A stretch of DNA of 64,000 nt from Setoptus koraiensis (lineage: Eukaryota > Arthropoda). Within the stretch, counting starts at the first letter, position 1; each line of letters starts with the position of its first letter. Both the position numbers and the translations under genes were made by a program. This document shows, in pieces, positions 14,660 to 23,344 of the stretch. The notes beneath the pieces are model-generated. The model was not told the DNA's origin and ran no database searches. It worked only from the letters and a program-made list of their open reading frames with translations. The DNA lies in assembly GCA_048013815.1 (NCBI GenBank), contig CM106586.1:24428001-24492000 (forward strand), in the 5' to 3' direction.

Positions 14660-17422
14660 ATGTTGCGCAATCTCTATTCGAGATTGTACAACAAGTTCGG
14701 CCAGAGGCGCCTATTTCTATTCATTGCCTTATGGACTTGTGCCTGTTTAATAATATTTAAATTCACCCTATTTGGAGCCGTTAGCGACGCAACAGGTGGC
14801 TCACAAGCTGAATTAAACAATGTTGTTGCGGGGGTAGCAAATAGTGAGTCGTCTTATTCATATCAACAGAGGCAACATCATTTACGTGAATTGTTACAAA
14901 AGTTTGATTATGTTACTAATCTTGTTCAAGGAATAACATCGTCTACAACTACAACAACTACTACTACAACCACAACTACTGCTAGACCGGTCGCTTCTAA
15001 TGATGATGATCAATTATCATTGCTAGAACAACAAATTGGCGCTAAAAGACAACAGTCAACAACAAATAGAAATAACAACAAATACTTTAGTTATAATATT
15101 GGTGATACTTCTTCTTTATTAATATCCAATTCATTCAGTAGTAGTAGGAATAGTAATAATAATAATAGTCAGCTAGATAATAGTGATATTAGGCCTGCCT
15201 TAATTGATGACGAACGAGCAACATTCGTTGATTATTCCTCACATCAAGGGGTCGCATTTAATGAAGACGGTAGCCCATATGGTTACAATAATCATCAACT
15301 AATCAACAACAACAACAACAACAACAATTACAACGGCGCTCATGACGACACCCCAATAGATCAAGCATTTGAATATGACGATACCCAAATGGTGCCCCAG
15401 GTAGACCAAAGTCCAGCTCTAAGTGATGCTCAGATGTATGAGCGCATGTTCAATGTTAGCAATTTACCAATTGCGTATTGGGCCCATGTTCAGCATTTGT
15501 TGCCAACACCCTCTCATAAACCACCTACAAGTAATGCAAAAACAACTACTACTACTACCACAACCACCACTAGCACTAGATATCTGGTGCCACTTTCATT
15601 ACAGACATCTATTAGCCAAAACAATTTACAATGTAGATACTCATTTCCTAGTTTATTCGAGTTAGATTTCAACAATATCTATTGGCAACGAATGCAAACT
15701 AAACAATTTCATTCAAGTGAACCTAACAAGAATCCGCCAACTTCCGGTGCCACCTTCTACCTTTATAGTGCCTATTATGATGATAGATGGCGCCAGGGTC
15801 AGCATTCAGTAAGATTATTGGCCATGATAGACAGAACGTCGCCACCTCCTACACAATGTTTGTTTTGGTCATCACAACTAGTATCAGCTACTAACGTTAA
15901 TTCGGCAACAACAATACCTGTACAAACTACGAGTAGTAGTGGTAGTTCAACAACTAGCACAACGACAACTACAACAAACAACAATAATGCCAACAATGGT
16001 GCTACAAATCAACAACAGGTGCCACTAGTGTCTCCGGCAAGCTACACCTATGCCTGGTATCCTAAATGGGGCAATTACAAAGATGGTATCTTGCAGCCAT
16101 TTTTAATCACCTGTCCAATTCCTCGCGATTATCAGGGCCTAGTACCTGAGAGTGTGTCACTTGTTGAGCGACCTATAGCAACAAATTCCATGGCCTCAAT
16201 AATTACATTGGATCCCATGCCATCGGCCCCCGTGACAGCGACACGCCAAATACCAATTCCGCCCCAATTGAGCGAACAACAGCAACCACAATTACAACAA
16301 CAACAACACCGATCGACACTGGCAGCGGATAGCAGTGGACCTGTTTGTAATGACGGTGCCACGGGTGGTTGGACCAAGGCAAGTAACAATTTGCGAGTGT
16401 TGAACGATAGACCCAAAAAGAAAGAAAAATTCGCCGTTTGTGTCAAAGGATTAGATTTCCTACACGAGGATCTCAGCGTTCGTCTCATTGAATGGATTGA
16501 ATTGTTGAATGTTCTAGGAGCCTCAAAGATATTTCTTTACGATTTAGAGGTACATGAAAATATTACAAAGGTTTTAAATTATTACCAACGCAAAGGTCTA
16601 GTGGAACTGACCAAGATGACATTGGCTGGCAATCAGCCGAATTTGCCTGATTTCAGACATTTATATTTGAAGAATCGTCTGACAAACAAACGTCAAAACG
16701 AATTGATACCATATAACGATTGTCTGTATCGCAATTTGTATAGTTACGAATATTTGGCCCTATTAGACATTGATGAGATTATAATGCCATTGAAGCACGG
16801 AAATTGGATTGAATTGATGGATGAAGTTCAGAGGTTGTCGTTGCGCGAACAAAACTATACACGCGCCTCTTACAATGTTCGCAATGTCTATTTCTTTGAC
16901 GATCTAGCCGGAAATGGGCCACCATTGAGCGAAAATCAGGCAGCGGCCGAGGCCACATCGGATCCGTTGGCAAGTCATGCTAGGGACAATATTCAACATG
17001 AACGTGGCATACCTAGATATTTGCATATGATGCAACATGTTTATCGTTCTAAGAACTACACAAAACCTGGCCAATATGTTAAATGTTTTCACAATACTGA
17101 ACGAGCAGTGTCACTACACAATCATTTTCCATTGAATTGTTTTGGTCAGTGTACCACCTACTCTATACCTGTATCACTGGCACATTTACAGCATTACAGA
17201 AAAGATTGTGTGGGCCCATTGAAGCAATCATGCAAAAATGATTTTAGAGTTTATACAATGCGTGATACAACTATATGGCGTTATAAGCAGCAAATTATGA
17301 AACGCACCAGCAAAGTTCTTAGACATCTAGGTTATTTTGCGCGCGAGCATCACAATTTCAGATCAATCACCTATAATCAGTCTGACAATCATTATTATTA
17401 TTATAATCAACCTAATACATAG
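14660..17422 (+). CDS. glycosyltransferase family 92 (DUF23), type II membrane protein
   Basis: An intact single-exon gene of 920 codons. The start ATG sits in AAAATG. A short basic N-terminus is followed by one hydrophobic segment at residues 18-40, the layout of a Golgi type II membrane enzyme. Residues 45 to about 580 are a low-complexity stem rich in Thr, Asn and Gln runs, which are probably O-glycosylated or disordered. The catalytic region starts at FAVCVKGLDF (residue 591), includes D-I-D-E-I at 703-707 (the acidic, metal-binding-type motif of the family), and continues to about residue 880 with conserved Cys, His and Trp positions. Family 92 enzymes such as C. elegans GALT-1 transfer galactose to core fucose of N-glycans; the exact substrate here cannot be read from sequence. 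The stem makes the protein much longer than usual family members of about 450-550 residues. The lack of introns suggests either a large terminal exon or a retrogene. Confidence 0.9.
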   Translation: MLRNLYSRLYNKFGQRRLFLFIALWTCACLIIFKFTLFGAVSDATGGSQAELNNVVAGVANSESSYSYQQRQHHLRELLQKFDYVTNLVQGITSSTTTTTTTTTTTTARPVASNDDDQLSLLEQQIGAKRQQSTTNRNNNKYFSYNIGDTSSLLISNSFSSSRNSNNNNSQLDNSDIRPALIDDERATFVDYSSHQGVAFNEDGSPYGYNNHQLINNNNNNNNYNGAHDDTPIDQAFEYDDTQMVPQVDQSPALSDAQMYERMFNVSNLPIAYWAHVQHLLPTPSHKPPTSNAKTTTTTTTTTTSTRYLVPLSLQTSISQNNLQCRYSFPSLFELDFNNIYWQRMQTKQFHSSEPNKNPPTSGATFYLYSAYYDDRWRQGQHSVRLLAMIDRTSPPPTQCLFWSSQLVSATNVNSATTIPVQTTSSSGSSTTSTTTTTTNNNNANNGATNQQQVPLVSPASYTYAWYPKWGNYKDGILQPFLITCPIPRDYQGLVPESVSLVERPIATNSMASIITLDPMPSAPVTATRQIPIPPQLSEQQQPQLQQQQHRSTLAADSSGPVCNDGATGGWTKASNNLRVLNDRPKKKEKFAVCVKGLDFLHEDLSVRLIEWIELLNVLGASKIFLYDLEVHENITKVLNYYQRKGLVELTKMTLAGNQPNLPDFRHLYLKNRLTNKRQNELIPYNDCLYRNLYSYEYLALLDIDEIIMPLKHGNWIELMDEVQRLSLREQNYTRASYNVRNVYFFDDLAGNGPPLSENQAAAEATSDPLASHARDNIQHERGIPRYLHMMQHVYRSKNYTKPGQYVKCFHNTERAVSLHNHFPLNCFGQCTTYSIPVSLAHLQHYRKDCVGPLKQSCKNDFRVYTMRDTTIWRYKQQIMKRTSKVLRHLGYFAREHHNFRSITYNQSDNHYYYYNQPNT

Positions 17423-17748
17423 CACATTATTAATCAACTTAAATAGTGTGAATGTTATCATTGATCGAGAACAGTGATTATATCACATCATCACGACCTA
17501 TATTCAACTCAAACGAACTGTTCGAACTGGTAGTAGTATATTCACTACAGTGATATCGTATTCATTAACTCAACCTTTAATTCTTTCGCAAACAACTATC
17601 ACAGCAACTGATTGATGTTCATGAGACTCCCGCTATATGTATGTATTGTTGAGGCGCTAAAATGTCAAGTAATGTAAAATATTAATTATTATTACCAAAA
17701 TTGTAAATACATATCAAATGATTTTCTGGCAAGGAAAAAAAAACAATT

Positions 17749-17754
17749 ATTAAA
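17749..17754 (+). promoter_or_regulatory. candidate polyadenylation signal ATTAAA
   Basis: ATTAAA lies 327 bp after the glycosyltransferase stop codon in an AT-rich 3' region that looks like UTR. It is the second most common animal poly(A) signal. The interval 17423-17888 holds nothing else I can name. Confidence 0.4.
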
Positions 17755-17888
17755 GCAAACAAATTCACATCAACCAATTGTCCCTGTAATTTTTTTATTT
17801 CGATTTCAACGTAGACCAACCATTTTCTGCCCCCTCTATCATCCCGCCAATCACGTCAAATGCTCCCCTCCACTGTGCGCAATAGGTC

Positions 17889-18043
17889 AGCGCTAATTTT
17901 GAAAATTGAGGCTCTTCGAGCGAAGCTCAATTTTCAAAAGTGTTACAAAAGAGCGATGAAATGTTTCAAATAAGTCGCTGATCTGGAGGGCAACACGCCT
18001 AGCTTGTTGTAGACACGCATAGCGACGATCAGTATTACTTGTT
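17889..18043 (+). mobile_element. degenerate Helentron-like (HINE) fragment
   Basis: It begins AGCGCTAATTTT and ends with GATCAGTATTACTTGTT, resembling the 5' and 3' ends of the clear HINE copies at 33669-35423 and 46038-48553. Near the 5' end is a perfect 14-bp hairpin (17897-17910 with 17926-17939) around a loop that itself holds GCTC-TTC-GAGC. The subterminal inverted repeat before the 3' hairpin is not clear and the left flank is C rather than T, so this is a weak, decayed copy at best. Confidence 0.4.
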
Positions 18044-18211
18044 GTTTGTCGTTTGTTGTTTCGATAATTATTGTTCTTCGATTCAACAGCTCGGAAGAAA
18101 TGTAATTTCAGAATGAGATGTTGGAATTAATAAGTTGGTCTTCATTTTATATCAATTCACCAAAATGAAAAGTAACTCTCTATCTTTTGCGCCAACAAGC
18201 ATTGAGCATAG

Positions 18212-18502
18212 ATGTTGACGAGGGTGGTCTCAGTGGCGCCAATCCGCGCTACACTGAGGACGGTGATGTCCTTCCCGAACAATGAGGATTATAGGTCGTG
18301 TCGCCATCGAGGACAGGAGAATCTCACAGATAATACGCAGGCGATAGATTCCTATGATATCAAATTGGAGTTCTGTCAACAGAACCATGGAAAATGCTTC
18401 AGAGAAGCCTGCAACTTTCACAATGCGGATCGCGAGGAAGAACAGTTGATCCGATCGAAAGATGCCAATTATGAACCATACATAGATTATCACGAAAAGT
18501 AA
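18212..18502 (+). pseudogene. CCCH zinc-finger fragment resembling ZC3H10
   Basis: A 96-codon frame with a Cys/His cluster C55, C62, C67, H70 (CQQNHGKCFREACNFH), followed by an acidic stretch, and an earlier CRHRG at residue 30. Order and spacing recall the end of the first finger and the whole second finger of ZC3H10-type RNA-binding proteins, but the finger spacing (C-x6-C-x4-C-x2-H) is off the functional consensus. No flanking splice sites stand out, and the frame ends 24 bp before a perfect palindrome that joins it to a reversed copia fragment. I infer a decayed retrocopy or captured fragment. It could also be a chance resemblance. Confidence 0.35.
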
Positions 18503-18525
18503 AGAGGGAGCTGTGCGATCATTCC

Positions 18526-18554
18526 AAAATTTATGGTCTAAGACCATAAATTTT
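18526..18554. repeat. perfect 29-bp palindrome
   Basis: Fourteen bases (AAAATTTATGGTCT) are followed by one base and their exact reverse complement. The right arm is the end of the copia gag frame on the minus strand; the left arm is an inverted copy of it. It marks the junction between the zinc-finger fragment and the copia fragment. Confidence 0.85.
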
Positions 18555-19310
18555 CCTTAGAATGAGCAATAACATGAGCTCTACGGTGATTTAGAGTTCG
18601 CTCAACTGGTGATAACAGTTTGAAAGCCACCAACAGATTGCTGAATCCACTTGGTAGTGCATTCATAACAATACTCATCACTGCATCTTCAGACACTGAC
18701 TGCCCTAACAATTTGAGTTTCTGTGTGGTTGTTTGTACTTCCATAAGCATTTTCGGAACATCACTGACTTTTTCAATTCTGTATGAATGCAGCTTTCCAA
18801 GCAATTCCTGCTTCTCGAAAGTTGTTTTGTTTTCTTACACGATCTCCAGCCGCTGCCAGACCTCAAATGCAGGTTCACCTAACAGTTTTAATCTAGTGGC
18901 TGTTGTTTGAATCTCCATAATAGACTTTGCCACATCTGCTAGGCGTACGAATGCAATTTGCCCAATAACTCCTGTGTTTCAAACGTCGTTTTATTCTCGA
19001 AAACAACTTCAAGACGTGCCCATGCATCATAAGCTGTTTCACAGCCAACCACAAGCGCCATATTTTCTCTGCTGAGCGCTGAACCGATTAAGGCAAGAGC
19101 TTGTCTATTCGAATGTGCTTGCTCATCTTCTTGACTGAGAACCACATCATATAGTTTCTTCGCTTTTAAAACGTTGATCATTTGCCACTTCCATGTTACA
19201 TAGTTATCTTCTTCAAGTTTATCGATCTTGAAATCTAATTTTACGTCTTGGAATGTCACAACGACACGTTCGTTCACATTGTCTTGTTTTAAAAGTGGAA
19301 GGTTATTCAT
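18541..19310 (-). pseudogene. copia-type gag fragment with internal duplication
   Basis: Minus-strand gag of a Ty1/copia element: the N-terminus from 19310 has the family's YVTWKWQMINVLKAKKLYD motif, then YDAWARLEVVFENKT and QELLGKLHSY. A segment of about 45 codons (LEVVFENKT...LLGKLHSY...EIQTTATRLKLLG) appears twice in diverged form, so gag contains a tandem duplication. The frame is broken by a frameshift near 18940 and a stop near 18830. It ends before any zinc knuckle, protease or pol. Its likely LTR/primer site is just upstream at 19402-19414. Confidence 0.75.
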
Positions 19311-19401
19311 TTTTGCCTCAAAACTAATTATGTTCTACTGAATTACACCGATGATTATTCTAAAGTTGTAACCGAAATACTATCACGAACGTGGTGAATC
19401 A

Positions 19402-19619
19402 ACTTCTGACACCATGTTATGATTATATGATGAACACTTTATTGTGTAATGTTACAACTGAATTCGATATTTTGAGACCATTCCACCTGGATGCTCTCAG
19501 CACCTCTGAGAGCATCCAGGTGGTTTACTCATTACAATAGATGTCAAGTACTTTAACACTTGGCTTCAATAGTTAGTGTATGGCTTGATCATTATTTCAT
19601 GACAGAATCTCGTTTATGT
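19402..19619 (-). mobile_element. copia LTR remnant with primer-binding site
   Basis: On the minus strand TGGTGTCAGAAGT (19414-19402) matches the start of the primer site seen at 26996 and the 3' end of a tRNA-Leu-type sequence. The sequence before it on that strand ends ATAACA, a normal LTR terminus, and carries an ATAAAG poly(A)-like motif. The gag fragment follows in the right orientation. The outer LTR boundary is not clear. Confidence 0.5.
19483..19523. repeat. perfect 18-bp hairpin
   Basis: CCACCTGGATGCTCTCAG (19483-19500) is followed by CACCT and its exact reverse complement (19506-19523). It lies inside the copia LTR remnant, so it post-dates that element or is a template-switch product. 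Confidence 0.85.
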
Positions 19620-19965
19620 GGCGGGAATCAATAGTTGGCGGGAGTTATGATCGCTATTTAAATTGCGATAGTTTATTGTTTACACTTCAAATTTCTCTGT
19701 AATAATGACACACATATGGCCCATCCACTTAGAAGGTGGAAAGTGACATCTGGCATTTTAACACTTTTAAACTTTTGACATATGTGCGCATTGATGTAAC
19801 TGAGTATCATATTTTAGTGGTTATTGTCGGTAGTAGTCATGATTATTTGCCCTAACTTTGTGCGTTGGATAGGTTGTTTTGTGCATACATGTTCTTGATT
19901 ATACGATTTTAATTGGTTGGTACACAGGTACGGATCCGTTCGTGATGATGATTAGTACTCCGCAT
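19620..19965 (+). repeat. repeat X, copy 1 (terminal repeat of the CCHC element)
   Basis: About 345 bp homologous to 30715-31085 in the same orientation. Shared landmarks are GGCGGGAAT, a GGTGGAAAGTGACATCTGGCA block, ATATGTGCGC, GCGTTGGATAGG and TACTCCGCATCA at the end. Both copies adjoin a zinc-knuckle reading frame, but here that frame is on the same strand, while at 31085 it is on the opposite strand. X may therefore be a terminal inverted repeat. Confidence 0.65.
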
Positions 19966-19973
19966 CACCATCG

Positions 19974-20118
19974 AGTTTCAACCTTGTATCTTGAAATTTC
20001 TGTAAAACCGGAAGTTTCCGCACTCCAGGACTACTCAAAGTATTGTCAGGGAGCTCTACAGGCCCTGTGTGTGAAGCTTGATCCAAATCAAAGTGTGTTG
20101 CTCTTCGTTAGAACACCC
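19974..20118 (-). mobile_element. TIR-family fragment (one end)
   Basis: Contains AAACCGGAAGTTTCCGCAC and ends GTTAGAACACCC, which is one terminus of the 8-bp-TSD TIR family seen complete at 21345, 28035, 29163, 33638, 49875 and 50882. Only one end, about 145 bp, is present. It interrupts the junction of repeat X and the CCHC fragment. Confidence 0.65.
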
Positions 20119-20130
20119 TTATCAATTAGT

Positions 20131-20307
20131 CTTCGTAAAAAGTCGTCAAGATGTTATTCGTGTGGTAAAAAGGGTCATTGAGCTACAGACCTTGAGTGTA
20201 GAAACACTGTTAATTTGACACAAGAAGATCTGTTAAGTGAGGCAATGAATGACAACCTTAATATCGTTCAATCCGGTTCATCCAGCGGCAGTGATTGCTG
20301 CTATTAG
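20131..20307 (+). pseudogene. zinc-knuckle (CCHC) gag-like C-terminal fragment
   Basis: Encodes CYSCGKKGH, then a stop in place of Trp, then ATDLEC and an acidic Ser-rich tail ending SSSGSDCCY. It is clearly homologous to the C-terminus of the 226-aa minus-strand frame at 31085-31765, which has CYSCGVAGHWAGDLEC and SPSSSGSEWE. The knuckle has six residues between His and the last Cys instead of the usual four. The in-frame stop and missing N-terminus mark it as dead. Confidence 0.6.
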
Positions 20308-20382
20308 CTAACCAACTAACAAATAACACATGTGCCGCAAAACAATAACAAAAACAAAAAGAACAAAATCAAAATAACAACA

Positions 20383-20690
20383 ACAAGTTATACTGATTAT
20401 ACCAGTATAAGAGCGCCTAATTTTTAGAATTTTTAAAATTCAGGGTTTTATCCTGGTGAGAACATTTTCAAAAATGGCACGTAATGTATAGGCATATCTG
20501 ATCAGATGTCAAATACATAGTATGGGCTCACATGATCTAGAATGGCCCATTGCGTCAATACTAGAAACAGAAAATTGATCAAACTTGCACAGATTGTGTG
20601 TTAGACAGTGCTTGCAGTCTCTAGAAAAATTCAGGGTTTTATCCTGGTGAGAACAGTTTCAAAAATGGCTCATACTCAATTACCATCAAC
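20383..20690 (-). mobile_element. HINE 3' end fragment
   Basis: On the minus strand it ends ...GCGCTCTTATACTG, a hairpin, and ACTTGT followed by T, the same 3' terminus as the complete copy at 46038-48553. Inside are two units of about 190 bp that each contain TTTATCCTGGTGAGAAC, as in the copy at 38545. The 5' end is missing. Confidence 0.65.
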
Positions 20691-20822
20691 GAATTAGTCT
20701 GATAATTGAATTTAAGATCAAAATTATTACAACAAATGAGTGGGAATTCGTTTCCCCTTGTTTCTTATTTGTTCTTCTCTGTTGGTTGGTTCATTTATTC
20801 TCCCCGCCTGCAGCTGTGTTTG

Positions 20823-20980
20823 GATTGCAGTCATGTGAGCGGAGGGTAGAGGGCGCAGCCCGATACCCGAAGCGCTCATCAACCCTACCCGAAGGGTTCC
20901 CGTCGCACGCAGTCGTCGCGGGAGCGACGACGGAGATGTGACGGCCTCCAAGATACGAGGCCGCAGGCCGAGTTCTCAGA
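20823..20980 (+). mobile_element. TIR-family core fragment
   Basis: The conserved GC-rich core of the TIR family (GATTGCAGTCATGTGAGCGG through GAGTTCTCAGA), with left sequence resembling copy D at 51262-51290. No termini are present. The core is described as a structured-RNA candidate at 21742-21900. Confidence 0.75.
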
Positions 20981-21001
20981 ACAATCGCAGATTCATCCTT
21001 G

Positions 21002-21336
21002 GGGTGTTGTAGCGAATAGCGACCCAGTCAGATTTCGATGAAACTTTACACATGGGGCCCGTGGGGCCCCCTGACAACAGTTTGAGTGGTCCGGAAGTGC
21101 GGAAACTTCCGGTTCCGGTTTTACAAAAACATTGAGATACAGATTTGAAACTCACTAGATAACTGAAACTGTGCATTCGGAATACGATCATGTCTATTTC
21201 AAGTCTGTACGACTTCCGGTTCACGAGATATTTGGTTAAAACTGCTGAGAGGGCGTCGACGGGACGAACTATCCGCGCGCCTGAATGAATTCGTGCGCTC
21301 AGAGGCTCATGCAATTCATCACACAGGCTGGCACAG
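21002..21336 (+). mobile_element. TIR-family fragment (left end)
   Basis: Starts GGGTGTTGTAGCGAATAGCG, a left terminus of the family, followed by the usual ATTTCGATGAAACTT, a GGGCCC-rich hairpin and GTCCGGAAGTGCGGAAACTT. It is cut by insertion of complete copy A, whose target duplication begins at 21337. Confidence 0.75.
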
Positions 21337-21344
21337 CCTTTTTT

Positions 21345-22183
21345 GGGTATTCTATACAAGAGCGCCACACTCCGATTTCAATGAAACTTCACACACGGGG
21401 CCCGCAGGGCCTCGGAACACTAACTTCGCTAGTCCGGAAGTGCGGAAACTTCCGGTTCCGGTTTTAGAAAAAATTTGAGATACAGACTCGAAATTCGGTA
21501 CACAGCCTGATCAGAGCATATGCAACATACTGACGCCAATTTCAGATCTGAACAACTTCTGGTTCTCATAATATTGTCAATTGAAAAGGCATTCGCAGCG
21601 AGAAAACTGCAGCCCTGTCAGAAGCTGTACTTGCGCAATTGGTCGGAATTACGTTGATTGATGAACTGTCAGATCTGACAACTGCGCAATCGATGGGATG
21701 CTCCCAGTTCGCAATCATCTGATCATCTCTTCTGTCGGTGTGTGGATTGCAGTCACGTGAGCGGAGGGTAGAGGGCGCAGCCCGATACCCGAAGCGCTCA
21801 TCAACCCTACCCGAAGGGTTCCCGTCGCACGCAGTCGTCGCGGGAGCGACGACGGAGATGTGACGGCCTCCAAATTACGAGGCCGCAGGCCGAGTTCTCA
21901 GACCCATCACAAGCTGAGCGAAGCTGAGGCATATTTCTGCCATTCCTTGCTGTATCTGATGCGACCTCATCAAAGTACCAAAAATTACCTCGAAAAAATA
22001 CCTGCAAATCCCCAAGCGGCTGTCGGGTACCGTGAAACGCCCACTGAGCGGTACCTCGGTCATCTCGGGAACGAGGAATTTCCGCACTTCCGGAATACCC
22101 ATTGCGGTATCAGGGTACAATACCCTACCCGAAAATACCCAAAATACCCCGAAAAAAGTGTGGCGCTCTTGTATAGAATAACC
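21345..22183 (+). mobile_element. TIR element copy A, 839 bp, TSD CCTTTTTT
   Basis: A complete non-autonomous DNA element. Left end GGGTATTCTATACAAGAGCG, right end its inverted repeat over 27 bp with one mismatch (third base, G versus T). The 8-bp CCTTTTTT flanks it exactly (21337-21344 and 22184-22191). Longer inverted sections inside carry CCGGAAGTGCGGAAACTTCC and its complement. It contains the GC-rich core at 21742-21900. No protein is encoded; frames through it are shadows. It matches copy B (49875-50713) at the same length and, by eye, without differences. An 8-bp TSD fits hAT, P, Merlin or similar transposases, but the GGG terminus does not settle which. Confidence 0.9.
21742..21900 (+). 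other. conserved GC-rich, foldable core of the TIR family
   Basis: This block of about 155 bp recurs at 20823-20980, 28328-28486, 35680-35835 (reverse), 50272-50430 and 51289-51443. It can form nested stems: GAGCG/CGCTC outside, GGGTA/TACCC within, GGGC-GCA-GCCC at the tip, with GA facing GA between the two inner stems. Next come AACCCT/AGGGTT, GTCGTCGC-GGGA-GCGACGAC (an eight-pair stem with a GNRA-type loop) and GGCC-GCA-GGCC. Copy C changes TACCC to TATCC, which keeps a G-U pair. It is far more GC-rich than its surroundings. The pattern suggests a selected RNA or protein-binding structure, but no known RNA family is recognised. Confidence 0.5.
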
Positions 22184-22673
22184 CCTTTTTTCTGTGCCAA
22201 AAACATGTCTCCAGTTTGTTCTTTCACCTTCATTCCTGTGTGGATTAGTGATGGGGACCGACTGGGCTGCTTTTGTTTTTTGAACGCTGTGCCACACAGT
22301 CGGCTCGGCCGGGCAGCCCAGTCGGTACCAACCTGAGCGGACTGTGGCAGCCGGCTGCGCCGCAGACCAGCCGACTGCCACAGCTGGGCTGTGAGCTCGG
22401 CAGCCAGCTCTCCAGTCGAACTGTCTATCCACACAGCCGACTGTAGAGCTGGCTGGCAAGCACACAGCTCAGTCGGCAGAGCTGGACTGCAGGCAGCCCG
22501 GCTGCGGGTACAGGGCGGGTCGAGGGCGGGCAGAGGACGGGTAGTGTTGGGAACTATATATTATCAGGGGCTGAATTATTGACATAGGTGAAAGCTTTAT
22601 TGGTAGATTTACATGATTCATTAATTATTGACATCTTTAATCATTTTTTGGCATGTTAGATAATTTTTTTTTC

Positions 22674-23270
22674 TTATTCTTGAGCCAACTCCAGCTTATT
22701 CTTATTTTCAGCCCTTTCCAGCAATTGGGTGATGACATTCTTAGCGGTACGCGACTCCAAGTCTGCCATCTTGTTCGATTTCGCATTCGAACATCTCTTA
22801 ACGCAAAACCGAACAAGTGCAATCGTTAGGTAAACTACTACGAAAGAACCAAAAAGAATCATGAGAATCGACACAGCTTTTGAAATATATGATTTTTCAT
22901 TAGCATCCACCATTGCGTCTTCTATGACATCCAAGCGCTTCCTTACTTTATCTTGAATTTCTATCAAATGCAAAAGGGACAGATGCAATTTTGTTTCCAT
23001 TGGTTGGTTCTTACAGATGTGCTGGTTAATTGCTGACCGAGAGTACTTTGTCGTTTCATCGAGCATCGCTAGCGCGTTATTAACCTCTTGATAGAGTTTC
23101 CCTGTCTCATCACCTTGTTTCGTCAGGATATTGATGTGGTTTGAAACCGGCCCCATCGACTGAAATTTGAGGTCAAGAAGATCTTCCGCCAGGTTCGGGC
23201 AGAATACGCCACTTAGCCCAATGCAGCAAATGAGCAGAGCAAAAGCAACCAAATTAAATTTTTTAGACAT
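22674..23270 (-). CDS. 198-aa signal-peptide/transmembrane protein carried by hAT1
   Basis: An intact frame. Residues 1-24 are a hydrophobic signal peptide ending in a Cys-rich turn (ICC...VFC). Residues 25 to about 128 are an extracellular part with Cys86 and heptad-like helices (EVNNALAML, HLIEIQDKVRKRLDVIEDAM). Residues 131-156 form one transmembrane helix, then CVKRC and a 40-residue charged cytoplasmic tail. I do not recognise the family. The plan resembles the membrane-proximal part of a type I membrane glycoprotein, without a furin site. It starts within 30-60 bp of the inverted repeat that also drives the transposase. An AATAAA on the minus strand lies near 22590. The gene lies inside the hAT1 termini and so would move with the element. 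Confidence 0.65.
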   Translation of the reverse strand: MSKKFNLVAFALLICCIGLSGVFCPNLAEDLLDLKFQSMGPVSNHINILTKQGDETGKLYQEVNNALAMLDETTKYSRSAINQHICKNQPMETKLHLSLLHLIEIQDKVRKRLDVIEDAMVDANEKSYISKAVSILMILFGSFVVVYLTIALVRFCVKRCSNAKSNKMADLESRTAKNVITQLLERAENKNKLELAQE

Positions 23271-23344
23271 TGTGCGTTCGTTGAAATAACCGTGTTATGT
23301 TTGTTCACTATGTTAATAAAAATGTTCTCTATGTTTAACGTGTT

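Noticed and set aside
20727-20951. Frames with VGLMSASGIGLRPLPSAH repeated in several places
   Set aside because: They come from the conserved core of the TIR family. Conservation fits the paired stems; the frames start and stop at different places and lack codon-level signs of selection.
22300-22540. Possible gene in the GC-rich block (frames to 196 codons)
   Set aside because: The block is hAT1 subterminal repeat DNA; the 196-codon frame also runs through TIR element A.
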